From positions 77,712,472 to 77,776,471 of the forward strand of contig NC_086249.1 of NCBI RefSeq assembly GCF_021018805.1: DNA of 64,000 bases, read 5' to 3'. Both the position numbers and the translations under genes were made by a program. Every line of letters starts with the position of its first letter. Position 1 is the stretch's first letter. Of the stretch, positions 13,801 to 27,283 are shown one piece after another. This DNA is from Prinia subflava. Lineage: Eukaryota > Chordata > Aves > Passeriformes > Cisticolidae. The notes beneath the pieces were generated by a model. It was not told the DNA's origin. It saw only the letters and a list, made by a program, of their open reading frames with translations, and searched no databases.

Positions 13801-15528
13801 TTCTGCTGAGGGGCTGCAGCTCACCCTGCTCCTTACTCTGAGACCAGATGTGTTTTAAGGGGGTTCTGCTACTGTGGACAGCCATGGGAAGCTGCTCTTA
13901 GCATGGGTATGGGTCATAGGGTCATGGTCACGTAGCAGATGAGGGTTGATCTGCCAGGGCCCGTGTTGGCCATGGATGACCCTTTGGCTGACTGCTGGTT
14001 TGAAAGCTTGAGCTCAGGTGGGAGAGCCTGTTGGTGCTGTTTTCGTCCATCACCTGCCTCCACCGATGCTCATCAGCACCTTGGTGTTTCCCAATGCCGG
14101 TTCAACTCCTTGTCAGTTCCTCTCTGTTATACAAGTCATTTGCTGACAAAACAACGATCTGGGTCACTGCTCTTAAAATAGATTTAGCATTAGGCAAATT
14201 GCTCAAGCAAGCTCTCCTTTCCTCTGAGAAGGCAATGTCAACCCAACCTCGTAAGGATACCCCTAAGAAGCACTGCATCCTACTGCAGAGGCCCTGTCAA
14301 TTTAGCACACTTGCCTAATACATTTTCAATAATACAATGACCAGCTGCTTGCTCAACATTTGACTTGTGCCTCGGGGAGTAAGGGTTTTTTTTCTATACC
14401 TTAATGCAGATCAATATGAATTGTTTTCAGTTTTTTTGTTTAGTTAGGGTTTTTTTAGGTTTGTGTGGGGTTTTTGTGATGGTCTTTACAAATTGTTTCT
14501 TTCTTTGTGCTTTTGTGCCTGGAAGTGTGATTGGCATGTTTAATCTGTAACAGCCATAATAAATGATAACTGTGTAAGGTGATTGTTGCCTTTGCTTATA
14601 GGCAGAGTCTGGTGGTGCCACTTCCATCTTGATAACAGTCATCCTGTAACTGCTTTGAACACGCTGTGCCAAGTTCACATGTGGGTGCACAACCGGTCAA
14701 GGTTGAATTACTCATGAAATTAATTTTTAAGGTCACAGCCAGGCTTCTGTGGACTGTGATCCTGAGTTTATAGGACAATTTGCTGTGCCACATGCCCTGC
14801 TCCCATAGTTCTGTGGACTGCCTGGGCTGCAAAACGTGCTGCCTGGCAGTTCCTTCTGCTTGAGCAGGGGATTTCTTCCACTTTGAAGAGGATTACTGTT
14901 GCTGGAAGTGGGACTGGAAAACACTGATCAGAAAAGGGGAACTGGAAAGCAGGATATTGGTTATTGTTGCTCATCAGAGTTCACCTCTCTGTGGCAATTG
15001 ACGTTAATGTGGGCATGGAAAACATAGTAGCCACTGGTTTGATGAACTGTGAAGTCTAGGTGGAATTTCCCTATGAAGAGCCCTGGTGTGAGTGCTCACC
15101 AAATGCAGGGAGTGCTAGCAATTCTGTAGCACTTGGCTAAGAGTTGGGATGCAATCTCTTCCTTTGGGATGTGATCTATCTTCTTCCCCCTACTCCAGCT
15201 ACTGTGATATAGCAAAGTCTTGATAGATTTGATCCTGCTTTCTTTCTGAAACTTTAATGCTTGTGTGAATTGTGATTGATTTGGGAAGGAGGTGATACAA
15301 TGCATATGGCTTTGTGTGATACATCATCATGTGGAGTGTCTCCTAAAAAGTTCTGTGTCTGCACATCTAAGAATGTTGAAATGCTGTTCAGGTGAACAGA
15401 GGGTGGTGAGCTGGTTGTTACTGACAGTTCTTCCACTTTGAGGAGGAGATGTGGGGATACTTTTACCTGTTTCAGCCCCCTCTCAATAGTGTACTTTCAG
15501 GGAAAGCAGAGTGCCTCGGTACTGCTGA

Positions 15529-15545
15529 GGGGTGGGAGGGGAGGG
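15529..15545 (+). other. G-quadruplex motif with 1-nt loops
   Basis: Four G runs (G4, G3, G4, G3) separated by single bases T, A, A. Very short loops predict a stable G-quadruplex on the plus strand. There is no adjacent promoter-like context. Confidence 0.8.
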
Positions 15546-17295
15546 CAGGCAGACACCAGGAGTGGCTGTTGGTAGGGACTACTTTTACCCCCAGTGATGG
15601 ACTGAGGAACACAGGGAGTCAAATACTTCTGCAGAAACTGTCCTTGATGGGAGCAGAAAGCTCACTCCCTTATCTGGCCTGCAGGGCCCAGTGGTTTGTA
15701 AATCCAAGCTGTCTTTGTGGCAGCTAAGAAAAGAACATTTCTTCTCACAGACCAGGGGAAAAATCAAGGATCACCGTGGTAACTATTAATGAGGTTTCTC
15801 TGCTTTCCTTGTGTTGAAATGTTACTTTGTTTCCTTTTTCCTTAATGAGGGAGCTGAAATACCAGTCAGTGATTTTAAACAGCCTGCTCCAGAGGACATT
15901 GCTGCTTCAGAAACTAACTCCTTTATTTTGCAGTGCTGCATTGAGGTTAATCCTGACCTGGAGCCCAGCACTTGCCTTTTCATTTTGGATTCTTCCCACT
16001 CCCAAATCACAGATCTAATCAACTTAAACAGAAATGAAAGATGGCAAACTGGGAGAAGGTTTTGTAACTGTTTTCCTAAATAGGCTGGTACTTGTCCTGG
16101 TAGAGCCTTTTTCAGTGATGCTTTGGGAGCAGAAAATACTTGTTTGCCCCAAATCATTAAGTCAGGAAGATGGACTGAAGGAGGGTCAAAAATTGTTTCA
16201 GGTGGTTGTCACTCTTTCTATTTCATCTGTTCTGAAGTTTTGCTGTACTGAGGCCAGCACTAAAGCTGAGTGACTTAGCTGCTGTTACATCTTCATGTGG
16301 GAGCTGAGCTCTGGGCTTGTTTTTATGCTTTAACGTTTTATTCAGAAAGGTGAGGACCAGGACAGAGAACCGTTTGCTGGCACATGGGTGTGCTTGTGAG
16401 ATCAGGCCCAGAGTCATTCATGTGATAGTACTGTGATGCACAGAGTGGATTTTTTCAGCAAAGTGATGCTGTGCTGTTGTATGCTTCAGATTCTTGCTGT
16501 ATCTTTAAATCTTTAAAAAATAGTTACCTATCTTCTCTATCGCGAGCAATTTTTTTACAAAATTACAGAAATGACCCCTGAAATGGTTGTGTTGTTTTTT
16601 ATTTTCTTTTTTTCCTAGGGGTGGCATATTCACAGGGGCTAGAAAAATAGCAAAAAGCAAACAGAAGCTTGCTGGAATGGTCTTGAGGCTTGTGCTCTGC
16701 TTTTAGATATTATTCTCTTTGCTGAAAGTGTTGAGCTAAATCTTACCCAGGGTTTGGATGTTGAAATCACATGAGGTGCTAATTTTGACTCAAGAAGTAA
16801 GACAACAAAAGGAAGATGAAGAGAAGGGTGGATGTAATGCAGAGATGTTGAATTAGGGTGTTAAAGCCACACGCAGAATATTCCTATTCAGGCATTTCAT
16901 GCAGCATCTAAGAGCTCTCACTACTGTGTTGTTGCTTGGTCTCCTCTGTGTCGTTACCATGAATTTTTCAGTGTATGAGAGAACTGTGTGTGTAGTGCAC
17001 ATCAGAATAATATAAATCATGCATGTTAACATACAAAAGGGATAATGCTAACTGCTCTGTCAGGCTGATAGTGTCTTTATAATCAGGACTTCTAAATCAA
17101 TGTCCTCCCCTCAAAGTATAGAGCTATGACAGCTGTCCCTTGGGCATTCGTCTGTGTGTATTCATTTTTTGTTCTTGTATCAGTCACTAGCTTTATGCAA
17201 GGCTTGATCAGGTTGATAAAAGACAAAAAAGGATCCATCTAATACTGCTTACAGTGAAAGTGGCACAGTAAGTTCCTCCTGCATGAACAGCAGTC

Positions 17296-17311
17296 CCTTG
17301 ATATATCAAGG
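17296..17311. repeat. Perfect 16-bp palindrome
   Basis: CCTTGATATATCAAGG equals its own reverse complement, with no spacer. It stands alone, with no matching flanking symmetry. Confidence 0.9.
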
Positions 17312-18597
17312 AGACCTGATTATACAACAGGACTAATCAGCTCTGGATGCTGCCATGAATTATGGTTTGGCTTAAGTGCTGTGATACACATTTCTGCCTT
17401 AAATTATGTCAGAATCAAACCAGAAAACCAGAGCAGAAAGCCCAAATGTCGACAAGGCTTACCTTCTTTAGGTCTCTATCAGGGTTAAGGAAGAGGTTTC
17501 TTAATGTAATTATAACCTGTCCCTTCTATCCAGGCTAGCAAAAATAAACCAGGTTATATTGGAGCTTCACTGCATAATGTTACACAACCATGCTTATTTA
17601 AATGTAGCTATTTTTGTAATATGCATTGTCCCTTGATGGGAGTCATGGATAAAGTGTGTTGACCCAGTGAAACAGCTTAATATAGAGGTACAACATTTAT
17701 GGAAGTTACAGTGAACCCAGGATATTCGCACTTAGGGCAGAAATAAAGGTGGAAGATAATGAATATGTTAAAAGAATAATATCTGCCTGGTCTGACTATA
17801 TGCCTTTTTCATCCTGTGGAGAGCAAATGAGTTTTAACCCCCTCCCTTTCTTTCTTTGTATGTTTTCCATTTTTATTTTGCAATTTACAGTGGTGTAATT
17901 TTGACACCTTATGCACACAGCCTCCACAGTTTTTTTCATTTCAGACACCTACAATTAATGTCTAAGGCTTACCTATTTACTCAGACTTAGTTGCATCTGT
18001 GGTTGAGAGATGAATAGGTGCTTCCAGGTGATTCATCTGACCTTAGACCCTGATGAAAAGGTGACTAGCAGTTAGGTGCCGTGGACTGGGACAGATGTGT
18101 TCCCTCTCTCCACCTGCATAGTATCCTCAGCTCAGGTCACTTTGTGAAGAGGATGAGGTTCCAAACCAGGTCCACAGCTGTTAGGTGAGTTTTGGGGGTA
18201 AGCATGCTTGGGAGGTGGTGATTTAAATGCTGGCTGTGGAGAACTCAGCTGTTTCTTAGATATGCAAATCCACTCCCTCTGATTTGGCTGGGAGAACTGG
18301 GTGTCTGTGTCTCCTCATGATGAGATCGTTTGTTTGTTTATCTGTATGGGATTTTCAACATTAGAAATTCTGAGTATAATTATAATAATAGATGGCGTGG
18401 TTATTTCACAAGCATGTGCCCTCTGCTGTGATCAGCTACTTCATTCAGGAGCCTGTGTGCCCATCTACAGCTTTGTACCCTCTTGCCATGTCTGTATTCT
18501 GGTTGTTCGAGGTTTCCATTCCTCAAGAGCAGCAACAGTTTCCAAGCATTAAGAAAAAAATAATAAAGGAATGCTGTGAACATTTTTGGGATTGTCC

Positions 18598-18677
18598 TGT
18601 CCAGAGGCAGGAGTTGGACTCAGGAGTGGTTCTTGTGGGTCATTTCCAACTCAGGATATTCTGTTTCTGTGATTCTA
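18598..18677 (+). mobile_element. Short CR1-type 3' tail fragment
   Basis: This is a plus-strand remnant of about 80 bp. It has the pattern CAGGAGTTGGACTCAGGAG, GTGGGTCATTTCCAACTCAG and GATATTCTGTTTCTGTGATT. The wording matches the last bases of an older CR1 subfamily in birds, where the body reads TTGGACTNGATGATC and ends in repeats of GATTCTGTG. It is more diverged than the copy near 35.8 kb and has lost everything 5' of the tail. Confidence 0.7.
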
Positions 18678-19519
18678 ACGTGATTTAGGAAGGAGAAAAT
18701 TATTAATGAATTGGTGAGAAGCAGCACTCTGTTGCCTTCTTTTGTGCAGGCTGGGAGTAGTGAGTGACACAGCCTCTGTGACGTGCAAGGTGCGTCTGTG
18801 GAGGAAAGTTGGCACCTAACTTGCAAATAATTACAGTCTAAGCAAGCTTGGAAAAGGGGTGGAGTGTAAGGAATAATTCAATCTGTGAATGATTTGTTGT
18901 TGGCTTTTCTTGGTTCTCATTCAATTTTTCTTCTAGGGTTTTACCCTTGGAGGGTTCGAGTGACAGAGTGAGAGGATCCTGCTACTCCTCTGCTTCTCTT
19001 TGAAAGAGACTCTCAAAATCTGATTCCCGAAATTTAAACCTGGGTGTTTCTGGGAGAAACCTGGGAGAGCTCAGCCCTTCCGCACCACCATCTCCTTGGC
19101 TGGGCTGGTACAGCCCTGACAGCAGCTGAATTTCAGTCCCTGTCCAGCTGCACAAAGTGGTTCTAGGTGCCAGAGCAGTGGAGAGGGAGGAGGAGGAGGA
19201 GGAGGGATGCTTGGCTGTGCTGTTGAAACAAGAGCTTGTGGTTGGAGGCTGTCAATTTGTGTAAGCTGGTTTTAGGGCTTTTTTGCACTGGATCAGAAGC
19301 ATTCTCATCAGATCTGAATCTTTGCTGTGCCAATTCAGCTGGTTCAAATCTCTTAGCATTTATTTATTTATTTACTTTGTTTAAACGGGTTAACTTCCTG
19401 CTGATGGGGCTTTGTGCTGCTTTGGGTGTCCTCCTCCTGCAGCCAGTGGAAAGCTGGCAGGGTGTCCAAGCTTTGGCTAGTGCAAGAGTAATGTGCCTGG
19501 CTGGCTGCTGGCTTCTTGC

Positions 19520-19845
19520 TGGCGCTTTGGGGTGGGGCTGCAGCAGTTTTGCTTGTCCCACGGGTGCCTGCTGGCTGGCGGGTGCTGGCAGCTCGTGGGG
19601 AGAGGTCCGCACGGTCCCCAGCTGGCACTGGCGCGCTGGCAAAGCCGCGGCAGCGGGCACGTCTTGCTCGGCTCGCCTGGCCCAGGGACAGCTATTATGG
19701 CGTGTACCCAGCCAAAAGAGGGTTTCACCCCCTCTGTGAGCGTGTTGGGGGCAGAGTGTGCCGGGCAGGATGCCCTGGCAAGGTGCCCCCTTCTGCAGAT
19801 GAGGTCCCCACCGCCCTCAGTGGGGTGCCGTGTCAGCTGGAAACT
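19520..19845. other. Small CpG-rich block
   Basis: CpG density jumps here. About 13 CpG fall within 19,561-19,680 and about 18 across the block, while surrounding kilobases show only one or two per 100 bp. GC content is visibly higher, and long overlapping open frames on both strands (up to 167 codons on the plus strand, 130 on the minus) follow from the shortage of AT-rich stop codons. None of the translations is recognisable. The block could be a small intragenic CpG island, an alternative first exon or a GC-biased-conversion hotspot. No TATA box or clear splice donor decides between these. Confidence 0.5.
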
Positions 19846-19849
19846 GTTA

Positions 19850-22800
19850 GCTTGGCAGTCGGAGCACATGCATAAACATAAAATGTATTGAAAAAGTCAG
19901 GCTGGAGCACTGACGGGAGATCCCTCAAGAGTCACCTGTGCTGTGAAGATAACCAGCCGGGCTCCTTCCCCTGTACAGCACAGCTTGAGTAAATGTTTCT
20001 TAACAGTGCTGAGGAAGAACACCCCACAGCTTGTCTCCATCGAAGGGGGCTCGCAGATGCTTTCAGCTTTGTCTTGAACAGTTTCCCCTGTATGCTGCTG
20101 AATCTGGGTGAACATCACATGGGGTGTGTTGAAATGAGGCAAAATCCTATTTAGTTGATAGTTTCTCCTGCCTGAAAGAGAGGTAAGAAAACTTGTGCCC
20201 CTTCTCCTGTCCTCCTCCCGGTCTCTGTGTCTGTGGGACAGAGGATGTACTGGCCAGTGCAATACTCAATCCATTCTTTTTGGTTTATTGTTGTTTCTTG
20301 ATGGGAGATTAAATCAAGATGCAAACACCACATCAGAAAATAGATTGATAAAGCATTTTGTTTTACCTGGAAGCTGTAGTAAGGGTGTGCACCTTTCTTG
20401 CTAAGTTTTTCCCTGAAATTGTATTTTGGCTGTGCCGCCCTTTTATTTGTTTGAACCAAGGGTGCTCCCTCCATATGTTTACTGTTTTTTCCTTTTGCAA
20501 GTCAAACGTCCCTCAGGTGTGCAGCTGAGCCAGCTTGGGTGGGTGGGACCGAAGGCAAGAGGAGGACAAGCATATGCAGGAAGAGACATATTCTGGATTC
20601 CTGCTGTGGAGATGAGTAATCGCTGGTGGTTAAGGCAAAACAGGAGAGTTACAAATAGAGTTTTGTCTATTCCTTACATCTCTTTTTGCCACTGGAAAGC
20701 TGTGTACCTTTTCGTGATGAAGGTCTAAACACTTGAGCCCCAGGGTTGCAGAAAAAGATTTAGGCTATGTTTTTTGTTGGTATGGGACAAAACTTGCGAA
20801 TTACCTTATTATTTTTCTCTTTTTACTGTGAACTTTGAAAAGATCATCTATAGCCACATGTCAAATACCAGATAATCTGTGAAAGGGATTTTTACACAGG
20901 AGGTGCTTGTGTACTGTCTGGGTATGAGGGTATAAACAAATCCTATTTTGTTGCTTTAGGACTAAGTTTGACTCTATAGTACATTGGGGAAAACAAGACA
21001 GAGCTGGAGCCTACTGACACAGTTGCCCAGCGTGGCAGTTGTAAAGGTTTTGTGTATGAGGCCATGAACAATGGCTTGGAATGTGATGCTATTGATTTTT
21101 TTCCCTGCAGTGTTTCATAAACGCTGCGCAGTTTAACTCAGCTTTTAACCTTGCATGCAGTTAGGAGTGTGAGGGTTCTCAGCCGGTGTCAGATGGCTCA
21201 CTCAGTGGAACAGCAGCCAGCCACCCTACAGCTCCCATCCCAGCAGTACGTGGGAACGTGCCCGTTCTGCTGTCCGATTCCCAGCGGAAGCGCCTGGGTG
21301 GTGGCAGCCCTCCGGGGTGGTCCCTGGGAGGTCTTGCACAGCTCAAGAGAGAAGCATGAGGGCTGTAGGCTCCATACTGCCTGGAGCCTCAGGCTTCAGT
21401 CTTAGATGCCTTTGTTTCCTGCCTGGATTGCTATAGCATCTGTTTGGTACTAACAGGGCTGTGTAGTACAGTGTAACTGCTTGCTGAGTTTTATAGTGCA
21501 TGTGGTACTCAGCACTTGCTGTAGAGCACTCTGAAAAGAAATCTTACAGCTAACTGGGTCTGGTTTTTAACCAGTTACCATTTCACTGAATATTGCATTG
21601 CATATTAATTAAAAAACCCCCAAAACATAATCCCCTCCAGTGGGTAAGCTCTATACTTTCTCCCTGTTTTTATAATGTTCCCACTTCCCTGGATGTGCAG
21701 GTGTCTCATTTACATTCCTAGAAACACAGCCTTTGTGTTTCCTTTAAAGTCAAGGTTTCTGATCTGTTGTACTTACTTAGCTTAAGGCATCCTTGGCATC
21801 ACTCAGGAACACCTTTGAGAGGGGATTGTTTCACAACACAGCACCTGCAGGTGGTGATGTTATGGCAACATGAGCAAAAGAGAAATGGTTAGAAGCATTG
21901 CAGTATGAGTTGGGTTCCTCCTGTGCTGTGTCACCCAAGGATGTGTCTTCTTGTGTGTTGAGTTTCTGTCACAGCATTTGTGCCTGTGCATTGTGGTGTG
22001 CCTCTTGTACAGCCAACCCTTTGTGCAGGTTATTGTGCAGTTTTGGCTCCCAGTTGCATAGATGTGGGTTTAGGTAGTGTTACACTTGCCTATCTGACGT
22101 ATTTATTGCTGTTTCACACGGTGGATCAGTAAATACTGTTGAAAGACATGCTTGATATAGCAATATTAGGAGAAAAGCCAAAGACGATCTTGTCTGTAGG
22201 TGGAGTGACTGACTACCTCTCATAAATAAGATGATTAACACACATGCACACATCAGAAAAAAACCCAACAGCAAAAAAAAAAGGCCTTGAAATGTTCACT
22301 TTTTCCTGTAGACATCACTCTTGCCTTGCTCAGGGTGATGACCCTGTGTCGTGAGTCTCAGATGGGTGACTCAGGAGGAGTGATGATGACAAAACATCTG
22401 CTTGGAGTTTCTGGTTATGAGAGGAGATCCCATTTCTGCTTCTCTGTGCCTTGCCTGCTTAAACATGTGGCAGCTGGAGACATTGTGTGTCTGCACTAGT
22501 AAGTGCTCTGAGGTCACCCCAGAAATGAATTATATGCTGGACAAACACTGGATATGTAAACACAGTTTTTATTTCCTGGAGTAGCCCTCTTCAGACTTTG
22601 GTGAAACAGAAAAGGGACTGAAGGCTCTCACAGAGTTTGTACAGGGAAGGCTTTGCTGGTAGGATCAGCTAAAGGTGAAAAGGTCTGACCTGTAGCTGGT
22701 TGAAATAAATGTGTTGGCTAAAGTTAATGGCTGGAAGTTTCCTTTGCTGTTTTTGTTAATAACTTCCCCCAGTGCGGCACTGGAAGACTTTTTAAAGAAA

Positions 22801-23151
22801 AATTTTGGGTTGCTGAATCCTCAACAAATCTTAAACTCTGTAGAGGTATCTCAGAATAGTACAGCTCAAAGCGCTGTGTGTGTGGAAAGTTGAGACATGG
22901 GACCTGTGTGCTCTACCGCTGGACCCCACATAAAACTGAAAAAACCTCACTATGTGCAATTTTGTATTTTTGTGTTTTATACCTTAAAGTTTATACCTCT
23001 GCTTAAACTCAAGTTGTCAATGAAAGCGTATAATTCAAGATTTGCTAAAAGATTTTGATATTAAATGCAGCTTTTAATATTGAACAGCTTTGGAAACCAA
23101 ATTCCGTTATTTTATAATGGAATTATTTTGAACAAGGGCAAATGCTAGGGT

Positions 23152-23201
<50 letters not shown>

Positions 23202-26200
23202 TGGAGGGGGTACTGTTTAAAAAAATATTAGCACTGTGTTAAGTTGATTGCAGCTGTTAGGATCCTGGTATGTCGCTCCTGTGCTTCCAGACAGTGTAGC
23301 CATGATGTAGCCATTGCACATGAATTCTTTTCATTCTGAGAGCACTTGCACTTTAGCTGTTGGGATCTGTTGGAGTGCAGAAATCCCCACGGTGGGAAGG
23401 CACGCACATAGGCTCTCTGCTGAGAAATCATTCCATTGACACCCCCCTCCCCCCATGGAAAAATACAAGCATGTGCATGTACTTTTGAAAGCTATTTATT
23501 TGCCTTGCAGAGGGTCAACTGTAAAACCCTTGCTGAAAATATGCTCCTTGAAAGCCTCCTGAAGAATGGTGGGCTCAAGCCAGAAAGGTCTTGTTTTACA
23601 GCCCCGCTGTCATGAAAAAAATCTAAGTGTAGAAAAAAATACAGCTTAAATACCTCAGATATTTATTTTGTCCTTGCCTTTCACAGGCCTTCTCTCCCTC
23701 CCTGGGCTGGGAGGTCAGGACATGTGTATGTGTGTGGCTGTGCTTTCAGGGGGAACCCTGCTGCACAGGCACTTGTGGGTCTGCTCTAGCCCCCTCATTG
23801 TTTTAACAACTAATGTTTCAGCCATTTATAATTCAGAACACTAATAAATACACCCTTCTCTACCCAAATTCTCAGGAATTTCTGCAGTCTCCTGCTTGGT
23901 TAAGTATCTCCAAGCTTGCACAAATAAGTCCTTCAGTGTTACCCCGCCAAATGAAACCTTGAAGGGTTGTGTTTGACCTTGGTTTTTGCAGTGACTGTAC
24001 CTTACCCACTTGTCCTGAAGACAGAAAAGAATGTTAACATTCACAATGTGAAAATAAGTGTTTGAAGATAGGTTTTGGTCTGTCAGCACCTCTTGTTTGT
24101 GTGTTAAGGATCTGTATTGTAGCCTTCATAATACTACTCTGTGTAATCCAAAAGCCCTCAATAGGAGGCAGTTTGAATTAGAAGTTAAAACCAGAAAACA
24201 AACCAGAAGTAAAGACTCCTGCACTCCTATTGCTTGTATTCCTTTTCTCTTCTTAAATTCAGTATGGATTTTTTTTTTCTTTTATATTTTTGCATATCCT
24301 GGCACACACGGTATGTTTGCGATCCCACTAGGAAGTTCAAACTGCTGTCTAGCCCTTGCTTTCATGGGAAGCCTTAATTTGAAAGAAAATTTGAACATTT
24401 CTATAGGCTGTCAAGAAAAATTGGAAGAACTTGCTTCATGTTGGAGCTCCCACCTCCATTCTTAGCTGTGGAAGTAAATTAAAAACTTGTTTTGACGACC
24501 TGGTGTATTTTCCTGAATGCCTTCCTTGTCAGTGATGGATGGAGGGACAGAGTTGTAGTTCTAGGTAACAATGGGCCAGGGAACACTGCTTCCCAGAACA
24601 GGACATCTAATGACAGGACAGGAATGAAGGCCTATATGCCTACTTTCAATTCCATGTGTGTGCATCTGCTCCAGGAAACTTCAAGATGGAAAAAGTGTAA
24701 AATTCAAGGACACCTGATTGGTAGCTTTGTTCATACGTGATCCTATGTGTGGATCCTCTCCTTTCATTCTATCATTGACAAAGTGTAAGCCCTTATTTTA
24801 GGCTAGTCCCCTTCCATTGGGACCTCCTAAGGAAGTAAGAAGTGATGTGTTGAATTTGGAGTGGACCAGGTTTGTTTGCCTGAGGCCAAAGAGGAAACTG
24901 TGGGCTCTAGAGAAGTAATCTCTTGCAAAGAAAATGTTCTTCGAAGGATGGTGGGGCCATTTCCCAAAGAGGAGCTTGCATGAGATAAGGATGTCCCTAC
25001 CACTGAGGTGGTGCAGTGTCTCTCCGGTGTCCTGAAAGAGATGTGTCTGTGGGAATGGGCTCCTACTGATGGAGAAGATGTAACTGTGGGTCACAAAATT
25101 CTCCACCTACTACTGCTAAATTTCTCCTGGAGTTTTGCCATAAAGACTAACGGAAACCAGAAGCATTTGGCATTGGGTCAAAATGCTGAGATTATTTTTC
25201 TCCTACTTGCTGTGCTTTTATATTTTTAAAGCCAAGGTGAGATTGGTAGCAGTCTGTAGTATGTGTTCACTTGATTTTGAGGTACTTCCAATGGTACTAT
25301 GCCTGCTAGGACTGTTTCAGACCATCAGGATTTTGTTAGTTCCAGAGAAGTCTATATAGAAGAAAAATTCTCGGTATCAGTTTCTGCACTGAGAGTTCAC
25401 TGACAGTCTGTGATGCATGCAAGGACTAGATCTGGTTTTGATCTGATTAGCTTGTTTATAGCTTGAGGTAGAAGAGCTGAAAGTCACTTTGCCATCCTTT
25501 GTTTTCCCTAACTTTTGTTTTTTCTTGGAGTCTTTCTCCTCCTTGGGTAGTCTTTCCCACCTAGTTTAAAATGGGCTGCCGTGTTTAGTGCAGTATTTGT
25601 AGAAAAATCTAATGTTGACAGGCAGTAATATATTTAAACAACTTTCCTTGAAACCTTTTTGTCATGGTTGGACTGTCTGGCAGGCTGATTGTATTGTGCA
25701 GAGCAAGGGCATGGAGTCAGGTTTCATGTTTTGGTTAATTTGCAGGTCATTTAGAGCTCAGGGTATTGCAGGGAGAAGGCAGCAGAGCTGTGTGAAAAAC
25801 ATGGAGTTTATCACTTGCCTCTGTCTTTCTTTTTTTAATTAAAAAAAAACCCCAAACTTGTTCAGAGGAATTAGTTTTCCTGCCTTTCCTGCCTTTCCAG
25901 TTCATGCCCTGAAATCACTGAACTTTCAATGAAGAGGTAAACTTGAAGTCAGCCAACTGGCTTTGTAGTTTGTGTTGGTTTGGTTTGAAGGAAAATTTTG
26001 TCAGGCTTAAGGGGGGAAGTCTAACCAACCCTCAGCACTGGTACTTTAGCTCTTCACTGGTGGCCTTTGCCTCCTGGTGGTGTCTTCCTTGAAGGTGGTG
26101 TCCTGATGGGACTGGCCTTGGCAGTGCTCCTTAAGATGAAGGAAACTCCATGTGAGGCTGCATCTGTCCTATAGGTTTTTACAGTCTCTGCTCTAGCTCT

Positions 26201-27280
26201 GTTTTGCCAGTAGTAAATGAGAAATGTGATTTTTGATGGTGTGAGAAGTCAAAGATGGCACCAGGTACTTTCTGTTCAGAATACAGATCACCCAGCTCTT
26301 GAGGCATATACAGCCTCAATCACCTTGTGTTTTTGCTTATTCTTCTTTTCACAATGGAGGGGAAAGTAAGGCACAAAAAGTAAAAATCATGTAATTTTAA
26401 GTCATTAGTCAGGAGAGGTTCTCTGTCTCTTCCCGTGCAATATTAACCTTGTAATTGTCTTAGGGATAAACAAGTGCTGGGGGCAGTTCAGGTGTCTGAA
26501 GTCTGATCACTTTAGACAAATCCGTGTGGCTAGAAACAGTGACAGACAAGAGGACAGAGCTGGGGCTTGCTAAGCTGCTCCAGTGTGGGGGGTCTGCGGG
26601 GGCTGCAGGTGGGTGTCTGTTCCACCATGGACCTCCAAGGACTGAGGGGCACAGCTGCCTCACTAGGGTCTTCACTGTGGTCTGTGGGGAATCTTTCCCA
26701 CAACCTGGAGCACTTTCTCCCTTTTTTTTACTGACCTGTCTGCAGAGTTGTTTCTCTCACACGTTCTTCCTCATTAATTCTCTGGCCACAAATACTTCTA
26801 CACAATACTTTTTTTTTCCATTAAATATGTTTTCTTAGAGTAATTACTAACATTTCTGCTGGGCTCAGCCTTGGCCAGCAGCAGGTCCATTTTGGAGCTG
26901 ACTGGTGTTTGCCCTGTTGGACAGCAGAAGCTTCTGGCAGCTTCTCAGAGAAGAAACCCCTATAATGCCCCTGGCTATTAGCATCTTGCCACCCAAACCC
27001 AATACTTCGGCCCGTGAGTTCTTACTGGTGGCGTTTGTGCAGGGGGCTTTCATCTGCATGGGTTCTGGGTCTTGGTTTCCTGGGGAAAACAAATTAGCCT
27101 GTGGATCATTTCAGGCACTTTCGTGTGTGCTTCTAATTTGCTTTACTGAAAAAATAAGGATTTGAATTTTTCTTTTTTTCCGCTTTAGAATAGTGATGTC
27201 CTGAGTTTTCCAGAACTAGTCCACTGAGAGGAGGAAAAAAAAGAAAAAGATGTGTTTGGGGAAATGAAGGCTTCAGCAGC
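19850..27280. other. Unassigned non-coding DNA
   Basis: Unique, T- and G-rich sequence without recognised exons. The only marked feature is the 48-nt poly-T. Open frames stay at or below 135 codons (24,058-24,465 is the longest) and look like chance. Confidence 0.7.
23153..23200 (+). repeat. 48-nt uninterrupted poly-T
   Basis: There are 48 consecutive T residues, by far the longest homopolymer in the window. It is followed by GTGGAGGGGG. Birds lack abundant poly(A)-tailed SINEs, so a run this long needs another source: homopolymer expansion, a processed retrocopy tail on the minus strand, or an assembly error. Nothing recognisable lies on the side where a minus-strand retrocopy body would be (23,201-23,450). 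Confidence 0.95.
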
Positions 27281-27283
27281 TTA
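27281..27283. repeat. Left target-site duplication (TTA) of the MITE
   Basis: TTA immediately precedes the left terminal inverted repeat and is matched by TTA at 27,493-27,495 after the right repeat. A 3-bp TTA/TAA duplication is the signature of PIF/Harbinger integration. Confidence 0.75.

Larger units (their letters stand above)
1640..18597. other. Unassigned non-coding DNA
   Basis: No exon, RNA gene or transposon was recognised apart from the simple repeats, palindromes and G- or C-rich tracts listed separately. Open frames here stay below 115 codons, lie in all six frames and resemble nothing known. Several AG sites preceded by pyrimidine tracts occur (for example 6,530 and 16,618), as expected by chance in T-rich DNA. 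The region is consistent with intron or intergenic sequence. Confidence 0.7.

Noticed and set aside
19236..19891. 167-, 132- and 119-codon plus-strand frames as a gene
   Set aside because: Low-complexity Ala/Gly/Leu/Trp-rich translations follow GC content; minus frames of similar length overlap. The region is kept only as a CpG-rich block.
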